Assembly (NCBI GenBank): GCA_903872565.1
Contig: CAIQLG010000018.1
Location: forward strand, 1 to 44,334
Direction: 5' to 3'
Source of the DNA: an uncultured Lentisphaerota bacterium
Lineage (GTDB): Bacteria; Verrucomicrobiota; Lentisphaeria; Victivallales; GWF2-50-93
DNA: 44,334 nucleotides
The translations under genes were made by a program, and so were the position numbers. Below are positions 7,932 through 15,646 of the stretch, in pieces (within the stretch, counting starts at the first letter, position 1; each line of letters begins with the position of its first letter). Under the pieces are notes generated by a model. That model made no database searches and was not told where the DNA came from. It saw only the letters and a program-made list of their open reading frames with translations.

Positions 7932-9279
7932 TTGAATCCTCCATAAAAGCCTTCCATTTCATGACTCTGAAAACGAAGACAGGGTTGCCTATTATGTATC
8001 TTTTCCACATCCTTACGGGTTCCTGCATGAGCCTGAATATCCATTCCAGGCCGAATTCCCTCATCCACTTGGGCGCCCTCGGGATTCTGCCAGAATAGAA
8101 ATCGAAGAGTCCGCCGACCCCGATGCATACTTTGGCATTGAGCTGATCGAAGTGTTCGGAAATCCACTTTTCCTGCACAGGCGCGCCAAAAGCCACAAAC
8201 AGGATGTCAGGCGCCTGCCGGTTTACTTCCTCTATGACGGATTTCGAGTCCTTTTCCCTGTCGAAATAGCCGTCTCTTGCCCCGCCGATTACAATACCCG
8301 AATATTTAAGTTCCAAATTTTTCTTTACCGCTTCGGCGACTCCGGGCTTTGCGCCGAGAAGGTACAGGGAATATTTTTTTGCGGCTGAAAGTCTGCAGAG
8401 GAAAGGGAACATATCGGTACCATTAACATTTTCAAGCAGAGGCTTTCCTATGATCTTGCAGGCGAGGCTGAGTCCGGAACCATCGGGAAGAACGACATCG
8501 CCTTGTTTCAGTACGGAAGAATATGCGTCATCGGAAAAGGTTTTGTTGAGGCAGTCCGGATTGATGAAGAAGATTTTTTTTCTTTCCTTGTTGATGATGC
8601 TGTTCTCGACGAGTTCGACAGCCTCGGCCATTTTCAGATTTCTGAATTTTATGCCGAAAAGCGATATTTCCGGGTGGAAGGTTGAATCTCCAGATCTCAT
8701 AAGTGCGGACGGAAGGCTCCGCAGGATCAGTGACAAATCCCTCATGATGTTTCGCCTGAACATGTATTCCCATTCTGTGCCGATTTTTCCTTCATGTCCG
8801 ATTTTGCCGCTTTCCCTGATGAACCACAGATTGAATATGCCCGGCTTGTCCCTCATGATATAGGCATTTTCCGGAGCATCCGGCCGTGAGCCGAATTTCT
8901 CGACTCCGATTCCGACAAGCCCTATGTCTCCGAGAAGCACATAGATGAAAAGCGAGGCATTTCGTATGTAATAGCGTTCCGACCTGAAGAAGAATACTTT
9001 CAGTGGCGCTCCGCCGGCTCCATATATTTCGGCACGTTCAAGGACTTGCCCGCCAGAGAATATTCTGGAGACAAGTTTGCACAATGCCACCGGAAGAGTA
9101 AAAAATGCGATAAAGACAAGAGATGCCGAGAGCTCTAGAAATCTGTATATGGCATTGAATATGAAGGAGAACAGTGCCGAAGTCGTTTTCTTCCTGAAGG
9201 CGCGGCCATCCGAGGCTCCAACGCCGGAGAATCTCGACTCTATCCTCTTGAATTCATTTTTTCTTTGTTCTTGAATCAT
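7918..9279 (-). CDS. WecG/TagA/CpsF glycosyltransferase (GT26) fused to a degenerate sugar-transferase domain
   Basis: The product has 453 residues. The C-terminal part (about 208-435) is a GT26 enzyme: PDGSG (265-269, catalytic Asp), NGTD (286-289), GAPVQEKW (365-372) and the membrane-binding tail GLEWIFRLMQEPVRMWKRY. Family members add ManNAc or a related sugar to a lipid-linked first sugar, so it likely makes the second glycosidic bond. The N-terminal part (about 42-195) follows the outline of the initiating sugar transferase: a membrane helix at 46-70, FFFRSE for YKFRSM, LLGDIGLVGIG for LKGDMSLVGPR and KPGIFNLWF for KPGITGLWQ. The block with the catalytic Asp-Glu pair is missing, so it cannot be an active transferase. 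It may instead serve for membrane or lipid binding. It overlaps the preceding gene by 26 bp. Confidence 0.9.
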   Translation of the reverse strand: MIQEQRKNEFKRIESRFSGVGASDGRAFRKKTTSALFSFIFNAIYRFLELSASLVFIAFFTLPVALCKLVSRIFSGGQVLERAEIYGAGGAPLKVFFFRSERYYIRNASLFIYVLLGDIGLVGIGVEKFGSRPDAPENAYIMRDKPGIFNLWFIRESGKIGHEGKIGTEWEYMFRRNIMRDLSLILRSLPSALMRSGDSTFHPEISLFGIKFRNLKMAEAVELVENSIINKERKKIFFINPDCLNKTFSDDAYSSVLKQGDVVLPDGSGLSLACKIIGKPLLENVNGTDMFPFLCRLSAAKKYSLYLLGAKPGVAEAVKKNLELKYSGIVIGGARDGYFDREKDSKSVIEEVNRQAPDILFVAFGAPVQEKWISEHFDQLNAKVCIGVGGLFDFYSGRIPRAPKWMREFGLEWIFRLMQEPVRMWKRYIIGNPVFVFRVMKWKAFMEDSNGNK

Positions 9280-10390
9280 ATATGTCCATAATGCCTTTCA
9301 CATGTTTTTCCCAGCTGAATGCGGAGACTCTTCCGAGCCCTTTCCGCGACAGTTCCGAGGCCAGAGAGCCGCTCTCGAGAACGGTCTGCATTTTTTCCGC
9401 GATATCCTCCGGCCTGTGCGGATCGAATGTCAGCGCAGCGCCTTCCGCTATTTCCGCAAGCGAAGAACAGTTCGAGCAGACACATGGAATTCCGCAGGCC
9501 ATCGCCTCCACGAGAGGGATGCCGAATCCCTCGAAAAAGGAAGGGAAGGCATATAGTGATGCGCATCTGTAGAGCTGGGGGAGATCTCCATATTCGACAA
9601 AACCTGTGAAAATGATACGATCCTTGACAGGTGATTTCCCGGCATATTCGAGGACCTTTTCAGCGCCCGACCAGTTGCTTCCCGCCAAGACCAGATTGTA
9701 TTCGTCCTGCAGGCCGGGGGGCAGCATTTCATAGGCCTTCATGAGGTTCAGATGGTTTTTCCCGGGATGCTCGATCCGCGAAATGTAGAGAATGTATTTA
9801 CCTTTGATTCCCAATTTTCCCCTTATTCTTCCGGTGTCTGGAGTGAATGTGTCATTATAGAGGCGGCGGTCATAACCATTATACAGCACCTTCACCTTGT
9901 CAGCAGGAATTCCACAGTAGCCGAGCAAATCTTTTTTCGTGCTTTCGCTGACGGACACGATGGAATCGAACTTGTGCAGGAAGAATGGTATGAGTTTTTT
10001 TATGTAGAACATCCTGAAGAGATCATACTTGGCCTTCACATGCAGTTGTGAAAAATCATGGACAGTTCCGATGGAGAATATCGGGCATCTGCATATTATC
10101 CTCCTGTTTGCGGCGGGAATAAAGAGAAAGTCGAAGCGGGAGAAATCGGTCGAGAACGGCATGATGAAAAGATGCCAGAGCATATTTTGAAGCGGCTTCG
10201 AGTAGCGGTCAGGAACGATGATGTAATCGGCTGAGGGAAAACGTTTTGCAAGAAGATGCAGATCCTTTCCGAGCACCATGACGCTGACCTTGTTTTCCTT
10301 CAGCAATTCATCGAGTGTGTTGAAAATATAATTTGATATTCCTGACTTGCCGTTGTCCATCGGCATCGCCGAATATAAGATGGTTTTCAT
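9254..10390 (-). CDS. glycosyltransferase family 4
   Basis: The 378-residue GT-B enzyme has the GT4 donor-site motif intact: YAFPSFFEGFGIPLVEAM, with the E-x7-E pair, near residue 285. The N-terminal GKSGISNYI loop and KYILYISRIEHPGKNHLNLMKAY are typical of mannosyl- or rhamnosyltransferases acting on polysaccharide repeat units. There is no membrane segment, so it acts at the cytoplasmic face. Its ATG overlaps the stop of the preceding gene by 4 bp. The exact sugar cannot be told from sequence. Confidence 0.93.
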   Translation of the reverse strand: MKTILYSAMPMDNGKSGISNYIFNTLDELLKENKVSVMVLGKDLHLLAKRFPSADYIIVPDRYSKPLQNMLWHLFIMPFSTDFSRFDFLFIPAANRRIICRCPIFSIGTVHDFSQLHVKAKYDLFRMFYIKKLIPFFLHKFDSIVSVSESTKKDLLGYCGIPADKVKVLYNGYDRRLYNDTFTPDTGRIRGKLGIKGKYILYISRIEHPGKNHLNLMKAYEMLPPGLQDEYNLVLAGSNWSGAEKVLEYAGKSPVKDRIIFTGFVEYGDLPQLYRCASLYAFPSFFEGFGIPLVEAMACGIPCVCSNCSSLAEIAEGAALTFDPHRPEDIAEKMQTVLESGSLASELSRKGLGRVSAFSWEKHVKGIMDIYDSRTKKK

Positions 10391-11541
10391 GATTCAACCT
10401 CAATCATCCTGGTGAAACTTTCGAGAAAGGATACATCGGAATATTTTTTCCTGACCATCTCCATGCCGTTTGCGCCCATGAGGCGCATCTTGTCCTCCGC
10501 GGACGCAAGTTCATCAATTCCCTGTGCGAGTTGCAGGATGTCGCCAGGTTTTGCAAGCAGCCCGTTCCACCCGTCCTTGAGCCATTCGGATATTCCGCCG
10601 GTGTCGAAAGCTACGACAGGCCTTGAGCGGGACATGGATTCCACGCCGACCAGCCCGAACGGTTCCTGCCACCGACATGGCATAACGGTGAGATTCGCCC
10701 ATTCATACAGTGGGCCGATGTCTGAGACCCGTCCGGAGAAACTCACGCACGCTTCAAGTCCAATCTCTGAAACCATCGATTTCAAATATTTTTCATCATT
10801 GCCTGAGCCCGCGATTTTCATGGTGAATTCAGATTTCAGGTGTTTTGCAGCCGCCAGAAGAAGATCCACTCCTTTGCCGCGGACAAGCTGTCCGACGTAC
10901 AATATTCTCAACGGACCTGTTCTTCGGTTTTCCGATGGCGTGGAACTGGACAAATGGATGGGCGGCCTGACTTTGAAAATGCGGTCCTTCTCAAAACCAT
11001 TCTGCAGCAGATTCTCCCTCATGTAATCGGACAGTATTGCGAATTTCGCGCAATTCCGTATTTCATTGAGGAGGCGGAGGTGTCTGAACGGATTGATGAG
11101 AGATAGCTTCCCGGAGTTTCTGGCCAACATTCCAGAGCATAGCGAGCAGGATATCAGATTGAACGGCAGGTGGCAGTTTATTCTTCCGATCGGGAAATAC
11201 TTGTGTTTTCTGATGCAGTAGTATTCATGGTCATGGACGATTGCAGCAGTCTTGAAATTTCTGTTCAGGGTTTGGAGGAGGGATATGTCCGTCAGCTTAT
11301 GGACAACGACGATGTCGGGAGATGTCTCGCCAATTTCGGCAAACAGGGAGTCTCGCCCCTTGGATTCTCCGGACAGCCATATCCTGTCGAACAGTTTTTT
11401 GTTTGCATCGGCGATGCCGTCGTGTTCGAAAAGGCCAAAGATGTTGTGTCCCGCTTTCTTCAGTATGAGCGAGGTGTCGAAGAGAAATCTTTCAATCCCT
11501 CCGATGATGCTGGAGTGCTGGCTTGTCATTAATATCTTCAT
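10387..11541 (-). CDS. glycosyltransferase family 4
   Basis: The 384-residue enzyme starts at the ATG at 11541, which overlaps the previous stop as ATGA and has CAGGA just upstream. A longer frame to 11649 only covers the neighbour's coding sequence. The N-terminus MKILMTSQHSSIIGGIERFL is a classic GT4 acceptor-domain start with the GG loop. The donor site has RILYVGQLVRGKGVDLLL and PFGLVGVESMSRSRPVVAF. The first E of the E-x7-E pair is in MPCRWQEPFGLVGVES. It is soluble and probably adds one sugar of the repeat unit. Confidence 0.93.
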   Translation of the reverse strand: MKILMTSQHSSIIGGIERFLFDTSLILKKAGHNIFGLFEHDGIADANKKLFDRIWLSGESKGRDSLFAEIGETSPDIVVVHKLTDISLLQTLNRNFKTAAIVHDHEYYCIRKHKYFPIGRINCHLPFNLISCSLCSGMLARNSGKLSLINPFRHLRLLNEIRNCAKFAILSDYMRENLLQNGFEKDRIFKVRPPIHLSSSTPSENRRTGPLRILYVGQLVRGKGVDLLLAAAKHLKSEFTMKIAGSGNDEKYLKSMVSEIGLEACVSFSGRVSDIGPLYEWANLTVMPCRWQEPFGLVGVESMSRSRPVVAFDTGGISEWLKDGWNGLLAKPGDILQLAQGIDELASAEDKMRLMGANGMEMVRKKYSDVSFLESFTRMIEVES

Positions 11542-12392
11542 TTTTTCCTGAAGTAATCTTTTCTTCCTTTGTAGGCATAATATTTCTGGATGAACCTGTA
11601 GTTCAGTCCCGACGGGATGCAGGAAATATTTCCTGACTTGAGCAGGCATGCGAGATCCCTTGTAACGGCGGAAAGCATAGGTTGGCAGAATCCTCTTGTG
11701 AAGCAGGTGCTTGAACCGTAGATCCTTCCCTCGGCCAGACCTTCGTTGTAGAATCTTTTTCTGAGTTCAGCCAGCGTGTAGTTGTGGGAATGTTCAACCT
11801 TGGAAGATGGCACATAGACGATCTTCCATCCCAGTTTTTTTATTCTCAAGGACCATTCGATGTCCTCCGAATATTTTATTGTCTCGTCGAAGGGGATTTC
11901 GTCGAGAATTTTTTTTGGCGCCGCACTGCTGGCGAGCGAGAAGAAATGGTGCCATTTCGCCGAGATCGAACCGTCGCCATAGGCTCTCAGGCTGTCTCTT
12001 GCGACAAGGGGTTTTGCGTCCGGTCTCGGAAGCTGGTTTGCGAAGGTTGCGCCGATCTTTTCATCTTTGGCAAACGGTGCGATGAGATTTTCAAGCCATT
12101 CATTGTCCAGGGGAATGCAGTCTGAATTGTTGAACACGACAATTTCTCCGGAACATGATTTGACTGCGGAGTTAAGGACTTTGCCGGGGATGTATTCCTC
12201 GGGGCGTATCTGCCTCGATTTTCCCGGGTTGAATCTTTTGACGACATCGAATGTTCCATCCGTGGAACCGGAATCAATGTTGACAAGTTCGAAATCCTTG
12301 AAGCTCTGCGACATCACGGAGTCAAGGGTCCTCCCGATGAACTTGATGTCGTTCATTGATCTCATAACAATGCTGACATATGGTTTTGACAT
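11538..12392 (-). CDS. glycosyltransferase family 2 (rhamnosyltransferase-like)
   Basis: The product is about 284 residues from the ATG at 12392, where AGGAAG lies 6 bases upstream; an alternative ATG five codons earlier has no such site. GT-A features are clear: VSIVMRSMND at the N-terminus, NIDSGSTDGT for UDP/dTDP binding, FNNSDCIPLD as the metal-binding DxD-like block, and YSEDIEWSLRIKKLGWKI with the catalytic-base ED. This spacing is close to that of WbbL/RfbN-type rhamnosyltransferases. It begins a sub-block: 142 bp separate it from the upstream phosphodiesterase-like gene, while the next gene overlaps it by 4 bp. Confidence 0.92.
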   Translation of the reverse strand: MSKPYVSIVMRSMNDIKFIGRTLDSVMSQSFKDFELVNIDSGSTDGTFDVVKRFNPGKSRQIRPEEYIPGKVLNSAVKSCSGEIVVFNNSDCIPLDNEWLENLIAPFAKDEKIGATFANQLPRPDAKPLVARDSLRAYGDGSISAKWHHFFSLASSAAPKKILDEIPFDETIKYSEDIEWSLRIKKLGWKIVYVPSSKVEHSHNYTLAELRKRFYNEGLAEGRIYGSSTCFTRGFCQPMLSAVTRDLACLLKSGNISCIPSGLNYRFIQKYYAYKGRKDYFRKK

Positions 12393-12534
12393 AGATAGCT
12401 TCCTCATTTGAGAGGCATTTAACTTTTTACTGTTTATTCACCTTCAACCACTTGCCACGATCACGAGGGACAAAAGAGACCAGAGGGACGTGAAGGACTA
12501 GACTGCCCGCTGCCCACTGTTCACTGTTCACTGT
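12393..12534. other. short gap inside the cluster with tandem repeats
   Basis: This is one of only two sizeable gaps in the train. It holds the 7-bp tandem repeat at its upstream edge and nothing recognisable as a terminator. A promoter for the five downstream transferase genes could lie here, but I see no convincing -35/-10 pair. Confidence 0.4.
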
Positions 12535-12542
12535 TCACTGTT
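12515..12542 (+). repeat. four tandem copies of CACTGTT
   Basis: Bases 12515-12521, 12522-12528, 12529-12535 and 12536-12542 are identical heptamers. The array covers the last codons and the stop of the phosphodiesterase-like gene (stop at 12535-12537), so a change in copy number could alter its final residues. Confidence 0.8.
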
Positions 12543-13683
12543 CTGCCGCCTTGATCATGATATTGAAATAATCTCCGACCCATTCCGGGTGCAGGGACGG
12601 TTCCTCCATGGCGAGGAATGCGGCGAAGGAGTCCTCGTGTTCCGGCGCGAATCCGTGCATGCCTGGAAGAGCTTTTCTGCCCATGTCGCACGGTTCTATC
12701 TGATATCCGGGATCCATGAGAAGATAGGTTTCACCGTACATGTTGTCATAGAAATTTATTCCATATTTCACCTTGTCCAGCTCTGAAAGAATTCTCGAAT
12801 GCGGAACCGTTTCGAGAGCCTGCAGTATTTGCGCTTTGCATTTTTTGTTCAAGAACCAGAATCTTGCCATTGTCGAATCATATACGGCGGCGTAGTCCCT
12901 TCCGAATATGAATCCGAGATCCTCGATGATCTTCTTGGCATCTGCGACGCCGGTTTTGGTCGTCATTCCGTGGTCGGAGAACACAGTTATGGAAAAATTT
13001 CCATAGTGTTTGGCGGCAATATCCGCAATTTTGCGGATACGGGAGGCGTACCAGTCGAGCTTGGGCTTGATTTTTTCGCCGTCCTTTGTAACCATATGCA
13101 GAAGTCCGTCCATTGCTGCGGTATAAAGGAAGGCGAACCGTATGTCCCCCTTCTCCACATCACGGATCAGTGCGTTCACATTTTCCTCCTCCGAAAGCCT
13201 CCAGTTGGAAATGTGAAAGGGGATTTTATTTCCGGCAAGTCTATCTGCGAGATTCGCAACCGGGGCGAGGCCTCCCGGCACGAAGATGTCAGTTTTCTCG
13301 ATGTAGTCGAAGTAATGCAGCCTGTCGAAAGGCATGGCGTACATCTCGAAATATCCGGTGTATCCGTATGCCTTTGCGATGCACTTGGAAAGCCAGTGCC
13401 TGAGGCGCCATCTGCCTGCGATGGACTGCGGGAGGATGCCCAGCTTCAATGTGTCGAAGATTTTGAAGGGCGACTTGTCCGGGGCATAATAATAGAAGCT
13501 CAGGTGCTTGTGGACGGTCGGGGGTTGCCCCGTCAGTATGGTCGGAATGGCCGTTGAAGAATAGCCGAACTGCATTTTAACCGGGCGTCGGAACGGAAGA
13601 AGATCCTCCAGAAAGTTTCTGTTTTTTATGACTTCCCAGCCCATCGCGTCAATGAACATGAATATGTCTATTTTTTTATTCAT
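12535..13683 (-). CDS. alkaline-phosphatase-superfamily phosphodiesterase/pyrophosphatase-like protein
   Basis: The 382-residue protein has the AP-superfamily metal and nucleophile pattern of type I phosphodiesterase/nucleotide pyrophosphatases. It has an N-terminal FMFIDAMGW (metal Asp), YSSTAIPTILTGQPP (Ser/Thr nucleophile region), TVFSDHGMT (Asp-His metal pair, near residue 237) and a late MHGFAP (metal His). There is no signal peptide or membrane segment, so it is probably cytoplasmic. Inside a polysaccharide cluster it might add, move or remove a phospho-substituent, or hydrolyse a nucleotide-sugar or lipid-linked intermediate. The substrate is unknown. Its ATG overlaps the preceding gene's stop by one base (TGATG), next to the metallophosphoesterase gene. 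Confidence 0.85.
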   Translation of the reverse strand: MNKKIDIFMFIDAMGWEVIKNRNFLEDLLPFRRPVKMQFGYSSTAIPTILTGQPPTVHKHLSFYYYAPDKSPFKIFDTLKLGILPQSIAGRWRLRHWLSKCIAKAYGYTGYFEMYAMPFDRLHYFDYIEKTDIFVPGGLAPVANLADRLAGNKIPFHISNWRLSEEENVNALIRDVEKGDIRFAFLYTAAMDGLLHMVTKDGEKIKPKLDWYASRIRKIADIAAKHYGNFSITVFSDHGMTTKTGVADAKKIIEDLGFIFGRDYAAVYDSTMARFWFLNKKCKAQILQALETVPHSRILSELDKVKYGINFYDNMYGETYLLMDPGYQIEPCDMGRKALPGMHGFAPEHEDSFAAFLAMEEPSLHPEWVGDYFNIMIKAAEQ

Positions 13684-14603
13684 CAGTGGCTCTCTTCCCT
13701 TTCAAGGGTTATGGTCGCTATTTCAGGGGGGCAGTTGAATCTTGCCGGGACTCCGCTGCTTCCCGCGCCTGTGCTGGTATACCCCTGGATGTTTTTGAAC
13801 TTCCATTCGCCTGCCGCGAGTTTGCGGGGAATTTTTGCCTGGATGAGGATGGGGAACCCAGGAACTGGGCACATTTGTCCGCCATGCGTGTGTCCGGCAA
13901 GATACAAGTCGAATCCGGATTTTTCGGCTTTTGCATAAAGTTCAGGCGAGTGGCAGAGGAGGATCTTGAACGCGTTGTCCGGGACGCCTTCGAGCGATTC
14001 GCTCAGGCTGTCAGATCCGTAGTAATGGCAGTCGTCAACACCGCACAGATATATTTTTGCGCCGTCTCTTATTATCGGCAGGTTTTCATTTATCAGCATT
14101 TTGACTCCATTGCTGTCGAGCTCCTTTGCGATCTCGAATTCGTCATGGTTCCCCAGGACAGCCGCGATTTCCCTGCGCTTGGTCTTCATGGATGAGATGA
14201 ATGTCTTCATCCTGTCGCAGACATTTCTTGTGTTGCCGCAGTTGTAGAATCGGTAGTCTCCGCCGAGGAGGCATATGTCGAAGTCAAGGGCGAGAGCTTT
14301 TTCGAGGATTTTGGACGACAAGTCCGGGATGCCGTCAATGTGGAGATCTGTGATGAGGAGGATTTTAAATCCGTCGAATGCCCTGGGGAGATTTTTGAAT
14401 TTCATTACATGTTCTGAGACGATGATATCCATGGCGTTATTGAAGCCTCTGTCGCCGAAAGTCGAATATTTCAGGAACAGCCGTATGGATTCGACTATCA
14501 ATGTTATGTGCATCAGATGGATCTTGCATGGGGTGTCTCCAGTGAGGATCGAAATTCTCGACTGGAGTTCCTTGATGCGCCTTTTGTCCGATACTGTTTT
14601 CAT
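13683..14603 (-). CDS. metallophosphoesterase, YkuE-like
   Basis: The 306-residue calcineurin-like enzyme has all metal motifs: LLITDLHID (D-x-H), LLGGDYR (GD), VLGNHDEF (GNHD), LLCHSPE (H) and LAGHTHGGQM (GHTH). The GHTHGGQ and terminal NCPPEI features fit the YkuE/membrane-lipid-acting group. A hydrophobic patch near residues 28-42 may contact the membrane. I use the ATG at 14603, with AGGAAA nine bases upstream; the TTG one codon earlier is less likely. It lies in tandem with an AP-superfamily enzyme, which suggests paired phosphate chemistry on a lipid-linked or polymer-linked substrate. That is inference. Confidence 0.9.
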   Translation of the reverse strand: MKTVSDKRRIKELQSRISILTGDTPCKIHLMHITLIVESIRLFLKYSTFGDRGFNNAMDIIVSEHVMKFKNLPRAFDGFKILLITDLHIDGIPDLSSKILEKALALDFDICLLGGDYRFYNCGNTRNVCDRMKTFISSMKTKRREIAAVLGNHDEFEIAKELDSNGVKMLINENLPIIRDGAKIYLCGVDDCHYYGSDSLSESLEGVPDNAFKILLCHSPELYAKAEKSGFDLYLAGHTHGGQMCPVPGFPILIQAKIPRKLAAGEWKFKNIQGYTSTGAGSSGVPARFNCPPEIATITLEREESH

Positions 14604-14607
14604 CAAG

Positions 14608-15603
14608 TTATTTCCTGCGTTTGAGTATTCTAGTGAATCTTACGGCTGGTCCATTGAAGCACCTCAGCCCGAATTTATGCGTGAAAAAATTCTTCCACTC
14701 GGAGCGGACATCAATTTTGACCTTGGAGTCTTCGCATATTTTCTGGAGGATGTCCATCATTTTCTCCCTGTGTGGTTTGAACTTTTCGAGTGTCCTGTTT
14801 CTTATTTCCGATGCGGAAGGCGCGCATTTCTTCATCTGATTGACGCCTTCCAGCACGGACTCCGGGCTGTCCTCTGCGGAGAATGCATATGCGCTGTCGA
14901 ACATGATATCCCTGCCTCCGATATTGGCAGTTGAGACGACAGGAAGCCCGGAGAGGAGGTATTCTGCGCTTACGAACATTGCACCTTCCTCGGCGGAAAG
15001 GCAGAGGCCGCAATGCGCTTCGCACATGGTGCGCGACATGAATCTCGAAAATGTTTTTCTCTTCCAGCTTGCCTTGGGGAGAATCCTCATCACTTCCTGG
15101 AAATGCTGTTCCTCCTTCATCGAATAGTCCCCGACAAGTCTGAGAGACTCTATTTTGGAGGCGAGGTAGTGACGTTTGAACGGGGTTATTCTTGCGACAT
15201 ATATGGCGTCGTATTTTTTGGGGACATCATATATTCCATAGATGTTTTCGTCGAGGAATGCGTTCTGATGGCAGAATTCGGCGTGGAAGCCGGTATCCGC
15301 AATAAGTTTCGTCTCCTTGGGGGAGTTGCAGAGGAAAATCATTTGGGAGTCCGGGCACATTTCCTTGACAAGTGACGCCTCCCTCTTGACTTCGTCGGCC
15401 CTTTCCTTTGTCTCGCGGTGCCATCCGAACTGGAATAATAGGTGGGGTTTGCTTCCTTCGAGCGTCTTCATTATTTCGTCTCTGCATTTCAGGAAATCCT
15501 CGAAATAGCTTATCACCACCGCCGGTTTTTTGAAGATGACATATGCTGGAAGTGAATTTCCATCTATGAGATGTTTCAGGAATTTTGCAGTTTTCGCGAT
15601 CAT
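14608..15603 (-). CDS. glycosyltransferase, GT4-like
   Basis: The 331-residue protein looks like a divergent GT-B enzyme. Its donor half has YDAIYVARITPFKRHYLAS and LSAEEGAMFVSAEYLLSGLPVVST, equivalent to the E-x7-E region, with A-E-Y in place of the usual V-E-A. It has no clear acceptor-domain GG loop at the N-terminus. GGAG lies 6 bases before the ATG. It is separated by 43 bp from the GtrA-fusion gene. The sugar is unknown, and it could also be a weakly active or specialised transferase. Confidence 0.85.
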   Translation of the reverse strand: MIAKTAKFLKHLIDGNSLPAYVIFKKPAVVISYFEDFLKCRDEIMKTLEGSKPHLLFQFGWHRETKERADEVKREASLVKEMCPDSQMIFLCNSPKETKLIADTGFHAEFCHQNAFLDENIYGIYDVPKKYDAIYVARITPFKRHYLASKIESLRLVGDYSMKEEQHFQEVMRILPKASWKRKTFSRFMSRTMCEAHCGLCLSAEEGAMFVSAEYLLSGLPVVSTANIGGRDIMFDSAYAFSAEDSPESVLEGVNQMKKCAPSASEIRNRTLEKFKPHREKMMDILQKICEDSKVKIDVRSEWKNFFTHKFGLRCFNGPAVRFTRILKRRK

Positions 15604-15646
15604 AAGTTCTCCAGTTTCCCCTTGTCAAAAATTTTATTGAATTTGT

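Noticed and set aside
12799..13557. 252-codon plus-strand open frame
   Set aside because: It is antisense to the phosphodiesterase-like gene, whose catalytic motifs show which strand is coding.
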